Origin: Nocardia niwae NBRC 108934 = DSM 45340
GTDB taxonomy: Bacteria > Actinomycetota > Actinomycetes > Mycobacteriales > Mycobacteriaceae
Reading direction: 5' to 3'
Assembly: GCF_001613465.1 (NCBI RefSeq)
Contig: NZ_BDCK01000037.1
Location: 1 to 64,000 of the forward strand
DNA: 64,000 bases
The notes beneath the pieces are model-generated. The model searched no databases. It saw only the letters and a list, made by a program, of their open reading frames with translations, and had not been told where the DNA came from. The position numbers and the translations under genes were made by a program. Of the stretch, positions 1-10,000 are shown one piece after another. Position 1 is the first letter of the stretch; each line of letters opens with the position of its first letter.

Positions 1-675
1 CCGTGTCACGGGACGGATGCATCCGCACGGACAACGGAGTCCTTTTGCGGGACCGGATATCCGACCCCTGCCCACTCGCTCCGAGGGGAGCGAACCTGCG
101 ATAACATACGGTACACAATACCGAGTACATCGTGGGTGAGATCACCGAAACTTGGGATAACTTAGCGCTTCTCGTGACAACCCTGAATCCAGGGTACCGG
201 GCCGTGTCCCCCTACGCCCGTGCCCATTTCGTCCGTTGTTCCCACGCTTGTTCCGCCACATCGGTTCTCCAGCTCGGCCCGCCGGAATCCGCCAACGGCG
301 CTCGCGCACAGCGGAAGTCGGACCCACAACAACTGAGGCAGCATGAGCACGGCCGTTTCTGCGTCGTCCCGCGCGAGAATGCCACTCCGTCATGTCACCC
401 GGGGACCACCGCCTGCCTGCATCGGTGAAAGGCGAGGCAGCGTCGTCCGACGGACCGAGTCGGCGAGGTCCGGCCCATGCCGTCGCCGCCGGGTGAAGGC
501 AACGCGATCGTCACGCGGATGTGTCGTCCATCGGCGCGCCCGTTCACCCCGCGGTGATCTCCTCGCGCCATTCTGTTCTCCGAGGCGAGCGAATCTCGCG
601 TACCGACGTCCAGTAGCCTGCGTCGGCGCGGGTTGTGCAGGCAACCCCGGCCCGGAGACCGGCAACGACAACAGG
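1..675. other. Upstream region without a convincing gene
   Basis: No reading frame here has convincing coding character; the open frame leading into the desaturase reads as Arg/Pro-rich nonsense before residue 676. Two dyads are visible. TCGCTCC/GGAGCGA (76-93) could be a weak hairpin ending a gene left of the window. CGGTA-N5-TACCG (109-123) sits in a locally AT-richer stretch and could be an operator or promoter element. Neither can be assigned to a protein. Confidence 0.4.
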
Positions 676-1794
676 ATGTGTGGGCGACCCGTGGTAATCG
701 ACAGTTCTCCCGATCGGGTGGTGCCGAGATCCGCGGCCGCGGACGCCATCGGACCCCTACCGGCGCGCGGCAGCGAGTATGCGGTGTTGATGCGCCGAGT
801 GCGTGGAGCCGGGCTACTGGAGCGGCGGTTGCGGTACTACGTCTGGAAGGGTGCGGTCACCGCCGTGGCGTTCGCCGCCGGGTGGGCGGCGTTCTTCGTC
901 ATCGGCGACTCGTGGTGGCAACTGGGCACTGCCGTGTTCTTGGCGGTGGTGTTCGCGCAGCTGGCATTCCTCGGTCATGATGCCGGGCACCGGCAGATCT
1001 TCGCCGGCCGACGGGCCGATTACTTGTTCGGTGTGATCGCGGGCAATCTCGGTATCGGGGTGAGCATCGGCTGGTGGGTCAGCAATCACAACCGCCACCA
1101 CGCGCATCCCAACACCGAGGGTTCGGACCCCGACGTGATGGGGGTGCTGGCCCATTCCGGGGATCGAGCACGGACCGGAACAGGGATCAGGCGGTTGATC
1201 TTCCGCTATCAAGCCTGGCTGTTCTTTCCGATGCTGCTGCTCGAGGCCGGCAGTCTGCACTATGCGAGCGTACGGGCGGTTCTGCGCTGGCCGATACCCC
1301 ACCGCGTCCTTGAGGGGGCGCTGTTGGCCGCGCACACCGCCGGCTACCTCGCCACGGTTTTCCTCGTCCTGCCGCCGGGTAAAGCGCTCGTCTTCCTCGC
1401 CGTGCAGCAGGGCCTGTTCGGGTTCTACATGGGGTGCACTTTCGCACCCAACCACAAGGGAATGGAAGTACTCGCCGAAGGATCTTCGACCGATTTCCTC
1501 CGCCGTCAGGTGCTCACCTCGCGCAACGTCCGCGGCGGCTTGCTCATCGACACCGTCCTCGGCGGGTTGAATTACCAGATCGAGCACCATTTGTTCCCGT
1601 CCATGCCGCGGCCCAACCTGCGCCGAGCCAAGCCGATGGTCGAACAGTTCTGCCTCGAACTCGATGTTCCCTACTGCGAGACCGGCCTTGTGGACTCCTA
1701 CCGCCAGGCACTGCGGCATCTGGACACCGTCGGCCGCCTCGCCCGCCCGCCGGCTCCTGCCGCAGCCGACAGCGGAGACACGGCGAAACAGTAG
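676..1794 (+). CDS. Membrane fatty acid desaturase (acyl-CoA/linoleoyl type)
   Basis: This is a membrane di-iron desaturase that would introduce a double bond into a fatty acyl chain. The three histidine boxes are intact: HDAGH (about residues 101-105), HNRHH (138-142) and QIEHH (301-305). Hydrophobic segments lie around residues 55-95 and 185-235. The Gln in the third box is typical of front-end or acyl-lipid desaturases. The start was placed at ATG 676 (372 aa) because the upstream open frame is Arg/Pro-rich and unlike protein; GTG 694 is possible, and no strong ribosome binding site decides it. It is followed convergently by a TetR gene. It could supply an unsaturated acyl starter to the nearby PKS, but that is only inference from position. 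Confidence 0.85.
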   Translation: MCGRPVVIDSSPDRVVPRSAAADAIGPLPARGSEYAVLMRRVRGAGLLERRLRYYVWKGAVTAVAFAAGWAAFFVIGDSWWQLGTAVFLAVVFAQLAFLGHDAGHRQIFAGRRADYLFGVIAGNLGIGVSIGWWVSNHNRHHAHPNTEGSDPDVMGVLAHSGDRARTGTGIRRLIFRYQAWLFFPMLLLEAGSLHYASVRAVLRWPIPHRVLEGALLAAHTAGYLATVFLVLPPGKALVFLAVQQGLFGFYMGCTFAPNHKGMEVLAEGSSTDFLRRQVLTSRNVRGGLLIDTVLGGLNYQIEHHLFPSMPRPNLRRAKPMVEQFCLELDVPYCETGLVDSYRQALRHLDTVGRLARPPAPAAADSGDTAKQ

Positions 1795-1813
1795 CCGCCC
1801 GGGCCCACCCCGC

Positions 1814-2401
1814 CTAAGTCATTCCGCCCTCGGGTGGCTCAGCGGGAAGCGGCCCCGTGCGGTTGGCGGTCAGCATCCGCACGGCCGCCGTGCGCAGATC
1901 CGGGCGCGCGCGCCGGGAAGTGAGTTCCGCCAAGCAGATCTCACCGACCATCGCGACCTTCATCCGGGAGGCGGCGTCGGGGTCGGGCCACCCGGCGGCG
2001 ACCATGTCCGGCCGACCCACGGCGATGAACAGCTCGTGCCTGCGGCGGATCTCCTCGCGCAGATCCGGATCGGTGCGCGCCTGGACCATGAACGCCTCGG
2101 TGCCTCGGGCGTCGAGGCAGGCATCCAGGAACGCGTCCAGGCTGGGTCCGATCCGTTCGATCCCCGGCGGTATCCCGGCCAGCGCCGCGGCCACCGACTG
2201 TGCGAGCGCGTCGAAGAAGCGGCGGTGCAGCGCGATGACGTAGCTGCGGCGGTTGACGAAGTGGTGGTAGAAGGTGCCCTTCGCCATCCCGGCTTCCTCG
2301 ACCACCGCGTTGATCGAAAGACGGTGCAGCCCTTCGCGTTCCGCCACCACGGTACCCGCGATGAGCAGTGCCGTGCGACCGGGGTCGGCAATGACTGTCA
2401 T
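1814..2401 (-). CDS. TetR/AcrR family regulator
   Basis: A 195-residue one-component repressor. The N-terminal helix-turn-helix is clear at about residues 25-60 (INAVVEEAGMAKGTFYHHFVN...), followed by a helical ligand-binding domain typical of the family. It is convergent with the desaturase and divergent from the StrR-like activator. A 12-bp palindrome (2467-2478) lies in the shared divergent region and is the obvious operator candidate. It may control itself and possibly the StrR-like gene, which would put the biosynthetic cluster under ligand control. The ligand is unknown. Confidence 0.88.
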   Translation of the reverse strand: MTVIADPGRTALLIAGTVVAEREGLHRLSINAVVEEAGMAKGTFYHHFVNRRSYVIALHRRFFDALAQSVAAALAGIPPGIERIGPSLDAFLDACLDARGTEAFMVQARTDPDLREEIRRRHELFIAVGRPDMVAAGWPDPDAASRMKVAMVGEICLAELTSRRARPDLRTAAVRMLTANRTGPLPAEPPEGGMT

Positions 2402-2466
2402 GTTTCCGAATTCTCCCCACTCTTTCTGAAAAGCCTAGTGTCGGGCACCGGCCGCACCTACGCTGT

Positions 2467-2478
2467 GACCGATCGGTC
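2467..2478. promoter_or_regulatory. Candidate TetR operator (GACCGATCGGTC)
   Basis: A perfect 12-bp palindrome with an extra GGTC directly after it. It lies 65 bp upstream of the TetR start and about 80 bp upstream of the StrR-like start. GACCG-N2-CGGTC dyads are common TetR-family operators; a similar one precedes another TetR gene here at 39841. The assignment to the adjacent TetR is inferred from position. Confidence 0.5.
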
Positions 2479-2559
2479 GGTCGAAGCCTAGCCGGGTTCG
2501 GGATGGGCCATCGGGTCATCGAGGACCGATCTGATTCCGGGCGACCCTGGGGGTTCGAA

Positions 2560-3486
2560 ATGTCCGCTGAGTTTAAATTGGTGAGCGGCGATGTGGTGCC
2601 ACTCGCGTCGAACGCGCGTTATCGCGTATCGATCGACGACCTGCTGCCCGCGGACTCGCCGCGGTCGAACGGAGAGGATCGCCGGCATATCGCCCGGCTG
2701 GCCGAGAGCGACACCGAATTGCCGCCGATTCTGGTGCACCGCAGCACGATGCGGGTCATCGACGGAATGCACCGGTTGCGCGCCGCGCAATGGCTCGGAC
2801 ACGAGCAGATCGAAGTCGTGTTCTTCGACGGCACACAAGCCGAGGCTTTTCTGCGCGGTGTCGAACTGAATACGACGCACGGGCTGCCGTTGACGCTCGC
2901 GGACCGCAAAGCGGCGGCCGAGCGGATCATCGAGACTCTGCCGGAATTGTCCGACCGCGCCATCGCGTCCACCACGGGGCTGTCCGCGCGCACGGTGGCC
3001 ACGATTCGCGAACGTTCGACTGCGGAAATTCCGCAGTCGAACATCCGCGTCGGCGCCGACGGCAGGCGCAGGCCGATGGACCGAGCCCAGCGCAGGCGCC
3101 GCGTCGCCGAACTGCTGGCCACCTCGCCCGACATGCCGTTGCGGGCGCTGGCGGCCGCGGCGGAGGTGTCCATCAGCACGGCGCACGCGATCCGCAAGCG
3201 CCTGCGGGAGACGGGATCACCCGAGCGCGCGAGCGCCGCGGATCAGCCCGAGGGCAGCGCGCTGCTGCTGCAGCAGCTCACCCGTGACCCCGCGATGCGG
3301 CACAGTCAGCAAGGCCGCGACCTGTTGCGCTGGTTACACACCCACTCGATGCAGCGCGAGGTGTGGACCGCGCTGGTCGCCACCGTCCCGCCACATTGCA
3401 TCCCAGCCGTCGCCGAACTCGCCAACCGCAATGCCAAGGAATGGCGAGCACTCGCCGGCTACATCGATTCCGGCGCCACCGAATAG
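2560..3486 (+). CDS. StrR/NovG-type ParB-fold pathway-specific activator
   Basis: This is a DNA-binding activator of the StrR/NovG class, cluster-situated regulators of antibiotic pathways. The N-terminal ParB/sulfiredoxin-like fold shows the family signature: PADSPR, then LPPILVHRSTMRVIDGMHRLRAA (about residues 55-77 of this start), then ELNTTHGLPLTLADRKAAAERI. A helix-turn-helix follows (LSDRAIASTTGLSARTVATIRER), then a second HTH-like segment (PLRALAAAAEVSISTAHAIRKRL). ATG 2560 (308 aa) was preferred to ATG 2503 because GGGGG lies six bases upstream and residues before 2560 are not family-like. The family consensus site lies inside this gene at 3014-3042. It heads the MMPL-ketoreductase-PKS-AvrD gene run, 51 bp upstream of the exporter, and is its likely activator. 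Confidence 0.85.
   Translation: MSAEFKLVSGDVVPLASNARYRVSIDDLLPADSPRSNGEDRRHIARLAESDTELPPILVHRSTMRVIDGMHRLRAAQWLGHEQIEVVFFDGTQAEAFLRGVELNTTHGLPLTLADRKAAAERIIETLPELSDRAIASTTGLSARTVATIRERSTAEIPQSNIRVGADGRRRPMDRAQRRRRVAELLATSPDMPLRALAAAAEVSISTAHAIRKRLRETGSPERASAADQPEGSALLLQQLTRDPAMRHSQQGRDLLRWLHTHSMQREVWTALVATVPPHCIPAVAELANRNAKEWRALAGYIDSGATE
3014..3042. promoter_or_regulatory. StrR/NovG-type binding site inside the activator gene
   Basis: A 29-bp perfect palindrome with 14-base arms around one central A. The outer parts are GTTCGACTG (3014-3022) and CAGTCGAAC (3034-3042), separated by 11 bases. From memory, the StrR/NovG consensus is GTTCRACTG-N11-CRGTYGAAC, which this matches at every specified position. 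It overlaps codons just after the first HTH and lies about 495 bp upstream of the MMPL start. I found no second copy in the other cluster promoters. Likely use: autoregulation, or activation of a promoter inside or just after this gene. Confidence 0.8.
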
Positions 3487-3537
3487 CGCCGCCATCTCCG
3501 CGATTCACGGCCGGAATTCGAGAAAAGGTCATTCATC

Positions 3538-5745
3538 ATGCTTGCTGGTCTCGCGCGCCTGGCGGTCGGGCGACCGCGATCCGTCCTCTACGGCGCGCTG
3601 CTCATCGGGATCGTCTGCGTCGGGCTCGGCTGGTCGGCGCCCGCTCACCTGAAATCCGGTGGCTATGTCCCGTCCGATACCGAATCCGCCGAGGTCGCGG
3701 CCTATCTGAGCCGCGACTTCCCCGGCGCCGCACCGAATCTCGTGCTGCTGGTCACCGCGCCGGACGGACTCGACAGCCCTGCGGCGCGCACGGTAGGTGA
3801 ACGCCTGGCCGGGACCCTCCGTGGCCGCGGCGAGGTGGACGCGGTCCAGTCCTACTGGGAACTTCCGCCGGATCTGCGACAAGGCCTGCGCGGCAACAAC
3901 GGCCGCGACGGCCTGGTGCTGGCGCACGTCACCGGTGACGACACCGACGCGCCCAAACGGGCCGGCGCCATCGCCGGACAGGTGAGCGGCGAGTTCGACG
4001 GCGTCACCGTGCGGGCGGGCGGCCAGGCGGTGGCCTTCGACGAGATGAGCCATCAGATCGTCACCGACCTGCTGATCACCGAGGCGATCGCGATTCCGCT
4101 CACCGGTCTGGCCTTGGTCCTGGTCTTCGGCAGCCTGACCGCGGCGCTGATCCCGCTGGCGGTCGGCGTGTTCAACATCTTCGCGACCCTGCCCATCCTG
4201 CGGCTGCTCACCGAGGTCGGCGACGTATCGATCTTCGCGCTGAACATGATGAGCGCCCTGGGTTTCGCGGTCGCGATCGACTCGAGCCTGTTCATGGTCA
4301 GCAGGTTCCGGGAGGAGCTCGCCGCCGGACACGACACCGCCTCCGCGGTCGCGCGCACGGCGCGGACAGCGGGTCGCACCGTTCTGTTCTCCGGTGTGGT
4401 GATCGCGCTGTCCCTGTCGACACTGCTGGTCTTCCCGCTGTATTTCCTCCGGTCGCTGGCCTACGCGGGGCTGGCCGTGCTCGGTGCTGCCGTGTTCACC
4501 ACGCTGCTGCTGGTGCCGGCCGCGCTCGCGCTGCTGGGACCGCGCATCGACGCACTCGACGTGCGAGCCCTGCTGCGCCGCCGATCGCGACCGGAGCCGG
4601 TCGAAGTCACCGAAACCCGGTGGTACCGAGCGGTGCTGCTGGTGATGCGCCGCCCGGTGGTGTCCGCGGCGGCGGTCATCGCGCTGCTGCTGGTGCTGGG
4701 CTCGCCCTTCCTGTCCATCCGGTTCGGCGCCGCCGACGACCGGGTCATCACCGGAGCCTCCAGCCACGTCGTCGGCGACACCTTGCGAACCGGCTTCCGG
4801 GAGAACGCCATGGCGGGCGTTCTCGTGGCCGTGCCCGGACTCCGGGGCGGCGAGGCCGAAATCGCCGCTTACGCCGAGCGTTTGTCGCGTGTGGAGGACG
4901 TCACGACGGTGCTGTCGGCGGCGGGCGTCTACGCCGGCGGGCTGAAAGTCGCCTCGGCGCCACCCGGGATGCGCAGCGACGCCGGCACGTATCTGCGGGT
5001 GGGCACCCGGCTCGACCCGTACTCGCCCGCCGCGATCGAGCAGCTCGACCACGTGCGCGCGGTGCCCGCACCGGGCCGGGCGCTGCTCGGCGGGGCGGCG
5101 GCCGAAAGCGTCGACGCGCTCGACGCGCTCGCGGCGAAGGTTCCCCTGGCGCTCTTCGTGATCGCGCTGTCGACGGTGGTGGTGCTGTTCTTCTTCACCG
5201 GCAGTGTGCTGTTGCCGATCAAAGCGCTGCTGCTCAACACGCTTTCGCTGGCGGCGACCTTCGGGGCGATGGTGTGGGTCTTCCAGGAGGGGCACCTGTC
5301 GGATCTGCTCGGCTTCACCCCGACCGGTTATCTCGTGCCGACCATGCCGATCCTGATGTTCTGCATCGCCTTCGGCGTCTCGATGGACTACGAGGTGTTC
5401 CTGCTGTCCCGGATCCGCGAGGAGTGGCTGTCCAGCGGCGACAATACGCGCGCCGTGGCGACCGGCGTCGCCCGCACCGCGCGCATCTTCACCGCGGCCG
5501 CCTGCCTCATGGCGATCGCCTTCGCCGGGATGGTGACCTCGCACGTGTCGTTCATCCAGCTGTTCGGCCTCGGCCTGACCTTGGCGGTGATCAGCGACGC
5601 GACGTTGATCCGCGGCGTACTCGCGCCCGCCTTGATGCGCATGCTCGGCGCGGCCAACTGGTGGGCGCCGCGCCGCCTCGCCCGCCTGCACGACCGTATC
5701 GAAATCCCTGAGACCAGCGACGATCTCGAACCAGTACCCAAGTAG
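3538..5745 (+). CDS. MMPL/RND-family lipid or polyketide exporter
   Basis: A 735-residue inner-membrane transporter of the MmpL family, which exports large lipids and polyketides by proton antiport. There are two repeats, each one TM helix, an extracytoplasmic domain and a five-helix bundle (helices near residues 15-35, 180-330, 365-385, 540-720). The helix-4 motifs are GFAVAIDSSLFMVSRFREE (about 240-258) and FGVSMDYEVFLLSRIREEW (about 613-631). The first repeat has DSS where family members usually have DYS or DYG. It sits 15 bp before the ketoreductase and is co-directional with the PKS, so it most likely exports the cluster product, as MmpL7 does for PDIM. Confidence 0.9.
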   Translation: MLAGLARLAVGRPRSVLYGALLIGIVCVGLGWSAPAHLKSGGYVPSDTESAEVAAYLSRDFPGAAPNLVLLVTAPDGLDSPAARTVGERLAGTLRGRGEVDAVQSYWELPPDLRQGLRGNNGRDGLVLAHVTGDDTDAPKRAGAIAGQVSGEFDGVTVRAGGQAVAFDEMSHQIVTDLLITEAIAIPLTGLALVLVFGSLTAALIPLAVGVFNIFATLPILRLLTEVGDVSIFALNMMSALGFAVAIDSSLFMVSRFREELAAGHDTASAVARTARTAGRTVLFSGVVIALSLSTLLVFPLYFLRSLAYAGLAVLGAAVFTTLLLVPAALALLGPRIDALDVRALLRRRSRPEPVEVTETRWYRAVLLVMRRPVVSAAAVIALLLVLGSPFLSIRFGAADDRVITGASSHVVGDTLRTGFRENAMAGVLVAVPGLRGGEAEIAAYAERLSRVEDVTTVLSAAGVYAGGLKVASAPPGMRSDAGTYLRVGTRLDPYSPAAIEQLDHVRAVPAPGRALLGGAAAESVDALDALAAKVPLALFVIALSTVVVLFFFTGSVLLPIKALLLNTLSLAATFGAMVWVFQEGHLSDLLGFTPTGYLVPTMPILMFCIAFGVSMDYEVFLLSRIREEWLSSGDNTRAVATGVARTARIFTAAACLMAIAFAGMVTSHVSFIQLFGLGLTLAVISDATLIRGVLAPALMRMLGAANWWAPRRLARLHDRIEIPETSDDLEPVPK

Positions 5746-5760
5746 TGCGATAGGAAGAAC

Positions 5761-6906
5761 ATGGCGAAATTCCGCACAGGCGTGATGGATTCCGGTGTCT
5801 ATACCAGGTTCGCGCCCGATCTGCAATTTCGCGGCAGCCGCTCGGTGGCGATGGCGGGCGGGGCGGACTCGCTCTGGGTGACCGACCATCTGCCCTCGAT
5901 CCTGCCCGCCTCGATCTGGAAACCGCGGCACGTCGGCATCACCAGGCTGGCGCCGCACGCCGACGGCATCTACGAACCGTGGACGGCGCTGGGTTACCTC
6001 GCCGCGCAGAACCGCTTGGCCCGCCTGCGGCTCGGCGTCGGCGTCACCGACGCAGGCCGTCGCAATCCGGCGGTGACCGCGCAGGCCGCGGCCACTCTGC
6101 ACCAATTGAGCAGGGGCCGGGCCATTCTCGGCATCGGCACCGGCATCCGGGACAACAACGAGCCCTACGGGGTGGACTGGACCGCTCCGGTCGGGCGGTT
6201 CGAAGAAGCGCTGGCCACCATCCGGGCGCTGTGGGACTCCCACGGCAGCCTGGTGACCAGGGACTCCCCGTACTTTCCGTTGCGCGACGCGGTCTTCGAC
6301 GTGCCGCCGTACCGGGGCACCCGCCCGGAGATCTGGGTGGCCGCGGGCGGTCCGCGCATGCTGCGGGCCGCCGGGCGCTACGCCGACGTGTGGTTTCCCG
6401 GCTTCGCGCAGCGCCCGCACGAGTACCGCCACCGCCTCGAGCTGGTCCGCGCCGCGGCCTCCGACGCGGGCCGCGACCCGTCGTCGGTCGCGCCCGCGGC
6501 CGTGTTCAGCGTGCTCACCGCGACCCGTCCGGCCGAGGTGGACGCCCTCGTCGAGAGCGTCGGCGCGCGGGCACTGACCCTGTGCGCGCCCGGCGAGATG
6601 TGGACCAGGCATGGCGCGACCCACCCACTGGGCGAGAACTTCACCGGCCTGCAGGACTATCTGCCGCAGACGCTGGACGAGCGCACGGTGCTGGACTACG
6701 TGGAGAAGGTCCCGCCGTCACTGGTGCGGGAATTCTGCCTGGCCGGCACCCCGGACGAGATCGTCGAGCAGGTCGCGGACTGGCGCGACCACGGGCTGCG
6801 CTACGCCGTGCTCATGAATCTCAGCGCAATTCATCCGAACCTCACACACGGGATGTTGTCGAACGCGCCTTTGGTGACGACGTTACGTAAATTGAAGAAA
6901 CTGTAG
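5761..6906 (+). CDS. F420-dependent LLM-class ketoreductase, phthiodiolone ketoreductase (Rv2951c)-like
   Basis: A 381-residue luciferase-like (LLM) protein, the same length as M. tuberculosis Rv2951c, the phthiodiolone/phenolphthiodiolone ketoreductase. Shared landmarks recalled from that family are NYEPWT/IYEPWT, TDAGRRNPAVTAQAAATLH, RAILGIGTGIRDNNEPYG, FEEALATIRALW, GTPDEIVEQVADWRDHGLRY and the C-terminal LKKL. Such enzymes reduce a ketone on a long-chain polyketide using F420H2. AGGAA lies four bases before the ATG. It lies between the exporter and the PKS, so it probably tailors the PKS product. The native substrate need not be a PDIM-type diol. Confidence 0.85.
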   Translation: MAKFRTGVMDSGVYTRFAPDLQFRGSRSVAMAGGADSLWVTDHLPSILPASIWKPRHVGITRLAPHADGIYEPWTALGYLAAQNRLARLRLGVGVTDAGRRNPAVTAQAAATLHQLSRGRAILGIGTGIRDNNEPYGVDWTAPVGRFEEALATIRALWDSHGSLVTRDSPYFPLRDAVFDVPPYRGTRPEIWVAAGGPRMLRAAGRYADVWFPGFAQRPHEYRHRLELVRAAASDAGRDPSSVAPAAVFSVLTATRPAEVDALVESVGARALTLCAPGEMWTRHGATHPLGENFTGLQDYLPQTLDERTVLDYVEKVPPSLVREFCLAGTPDEIVEQVADWRDHGLRYAVLMNLSAIHPNLTHGMLSNAPLVTTLRKLKKL

Positions 6907-7035
6907 TGCAAGACAATTGACGCCCGAGTGGCATGCGCAATAGCATGACCATTCGAGCGAAGAAGCTCGTCAGATATTTTTGCTGCTGCGGTCGGGGGGC
7001 TCAGCAAGGTCCCGCATTTCAGGCCAGGAGAAACA

Positions 7036-10000
7036 ATGGTCGACATTGCAATAGTGGGTATCGGCTGCCGTTTTCCAGGCGGCGTATTCGACCCGGAGAG
7101 TTACTGGAATTTCCTGCTCGGTAAAGGCGACGGGATCGTCGATATACCGCCGGACCGTTGGAGCGTCGAAAAGTACTACGACCCGGATCCGGATGCGCCG
7201 GGGCGTATGTACACCCGGCGCGGCGGATTTCTCACGCAGCCGCTGTGGGATTTCGACGCCGATTTCTTCGGCATCGCCCAGAAGGAGGCCGCCATCCTCG
7301 ATCCGCAGCAGCGGCTGCTGCTGGAGGTCACCTGGGAGGCGCTCGACGACGCGGGCATGGCGGGCCGGGTCTCCGGCCACCGCGTCGGGGTCTACATCGG
7401 CGGCTTCATCCTCGACAACGTGCTCGGACGCAGCGGGCCGCTGGTCCGCTCGGCGATCACCAGCCACACCGCGATGAGCGCCTCGCACACCTTGTTGTCC
7501 AACCGCATCTCCTACCTGCTCGACCTGCACGGCCCCAGCCTGACCGTCGACACCGCGTGCTCGTCTTCGCTGGTGGCCACGCATCTCGCGGTGCAGGCGA
7601 TCGCCAACGGCGAATGCGAGATCGCGCTGGCGGGCGGGGCGAACGCGATGCTGCAGCCGGAGACGTTCATCTCCATGTGCAAGGGCCGGTTCCTGTCGGT
7701 CGACGGGCGCTGCAAGACCTTCGACGCCGCCGCCGACGGATACGGCCGCGCCGAGGGCGCGGGCGCGGTGCTGCTCAAGCCGCTGGATCTGGCGCAGCGC
7801 GACAACGACCGCGTGTACGCCGTCATTCGCGCGACGGGCGTCAACCAGGACGGCCGCACCATGGCCATCCCCGTGCCGAATCCCGTTGCGCAGGAACAAT
7901 TGGCCCGCCAGGTGCGTGACGACGCGGGCGTCGCGGCGCACGAGGTGAGCTACCTCGAGGCGCACGGCACCGGCACCGCGGTCGGCGACCCGATCGAGCT
8001 GTCCGCGCTGGGCGCGGTGTACGGCGCGGTCGACGGCCGCGGCGAACCGGTGCCGGTCGGCTCGGTGAAGAACAACTTCGGGCACACCGAGGCCGCGGCC
8101 GGGGTCGCGAGCCTGATCAAGGCCGCGCTCACCCTGCACCACCGCACGGTCGCGCCCCAATTCGACCTGCGGACACCGAATCCGGCGATCGCGTTCGACG
8201 AGCTACGACTACGGGTGCCGCTGCGGCCCGAACCGCTGTCCGCGGCGCCGGGCAAGGGCGTGGTCGCGGTCAACGGCTTCGGCTACGGCGGCACCAACGC
8301 CCACGTCATCCTCGTCGAGGCGCCGCCGCTCACCGCCCTCCCCGAGGACGAGCGCCCGGTACCGAAGGTGCTGCCCATCTCCGGCCGCCACGAGACCGCC
8401 GTGCGCACACTCGCGGGCGAACTCGCGCACGCGCTCGACCACCATCCCGCCGACGCGGTCACCGCGGCCGCGTGGACCCGGCGCGCCCATCACTCCCTGC
8501 GGGTCGGTTTCGCCTACGACGACGCCGAGGATCTGCGCACCCAGTTGCGCGCCTTCGCCGCGGGCGAGGGCCGGGCCCCGTCCCGGGTCATCGGTGACGG
8601 CGAGGTGGAGCCCGTCTTCGTCTTCAGCGGCATGGGCCCGCAGTGGTGGGGCATGGGCCGCGAACTGCTCACCACCGACAGCACGTTCGCGAAGGTGGCC
8701 CGGGAGATCGACCGCGAGTTCGTCTCGATCGCGGGCTGGTCGATCCTGGACGAGATGCTCGCCGACGAGGCCGGCTCGCGCATCATGCGCACCGCCTACG
8801 CACAGCCGGCCAATTTCGTGCTGCAGGCCGCGTTGACCGCCGAATTGGCGGAATACGGCGTCTATCCCGCCGTGGTGGTCGGGCACAGTGTCGGCGAGGT
8901 CACGGCCGCGTACGTGTCGGGCGCGTTGTCGCTGCGGGACGCGGTCACCGTCAGCTACCACCGTGCCCGGCTGCAGGCGACCACCGCGGGCACCGGCGGA
9001 ATGCTGGCCCTGGGCATGTCCGAGAACGAAGCGCGGGAATTGCTCGCCCGCACCGACAGCATCTCGATCGCGGCGGTCAACAGCCCCGGCGCGGTCACCC
9101 TCGCCGGTGACAGCGGGGACCTCGAGTTGCTGCGCGACACCTTGTCTGCCACCGGCACATTCGCGCGCAGCCTGCGGGTCGAGGTGCCTTACCACAGCCA
9201 TCTGATGGACCCGATCCTCGACGATTTGCGGGACGCGCTGAGCCAGCTCGCGCCGCGGGACGCGAAACTGACCACGTACTCCACCGTGACCGCCGCCGAG
9301 ATCGCGGGAACCGGCTGGGACGCGGACTACTGGTGCCGCAACGTCCGGGAACCGGTCCGGTTCGCCGACGCCATCGGCGCGCTGGTCGACACCGGCCACC
9401 GCGTCTTCCTCGAGGTGGGCCCGCATCCGGTGCTCAGCGGCAACATCCGCGAGATGCTGATCCAGCGCGGCGTGATCGGCGCCGCGGTCACCACGCTCTC
9501 GCGCGATCTGCGCGACCGCAACAACGTGCTGCGGGCCGTCGCGGATCTGTATGTCGCCGGCTCGCTGGACGGTTCGACCGTTCCCGGCCGGCCGGACTCG
9601 GTCGTCGAGCACCTCGATCTGCCCGCCTATCCGTGGCAGCGCAAACGGGTCTGGCACGACGAACCGGTCACCCTGCTCGATCGCCTCGGCACACCGGACG
9701 CCTACGCGCTGCTGGGTGACCGCACCGCGGCGGTGAACTCCGAATGGGAAGTGCAGCTGTCGGTCTCGCGGCTGCCGTGGCTGCGCGACCACGTCGTGGA
9801 CGGGCATGTCGTGCTGCCCGGCGCGGCCTATCTCGACGCCGCGCTCAGCGCGGCCGTCGAGCGCACCGGACGCACGAGCGTCGGCCTGGAGTCGGTGGAG
9901 TTCGTCGCGCCGCTGGTGATCGATGAGCACGACGTCCCGGTGCTGCGGGTGAGTATCGAGGAGTCGACCAAACGCTTCCAGATCCGCTCGCGCTCGGCCA

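Noticed and set aside
3529..6624. Open frame of 1031 codons on the minus strand
   Set aside because: Antisense to the MMPL and ketoreductase genes; composition is Arg/Gly/His/Gln-rich without any motif. It is a shadow of high-GC codon bias.
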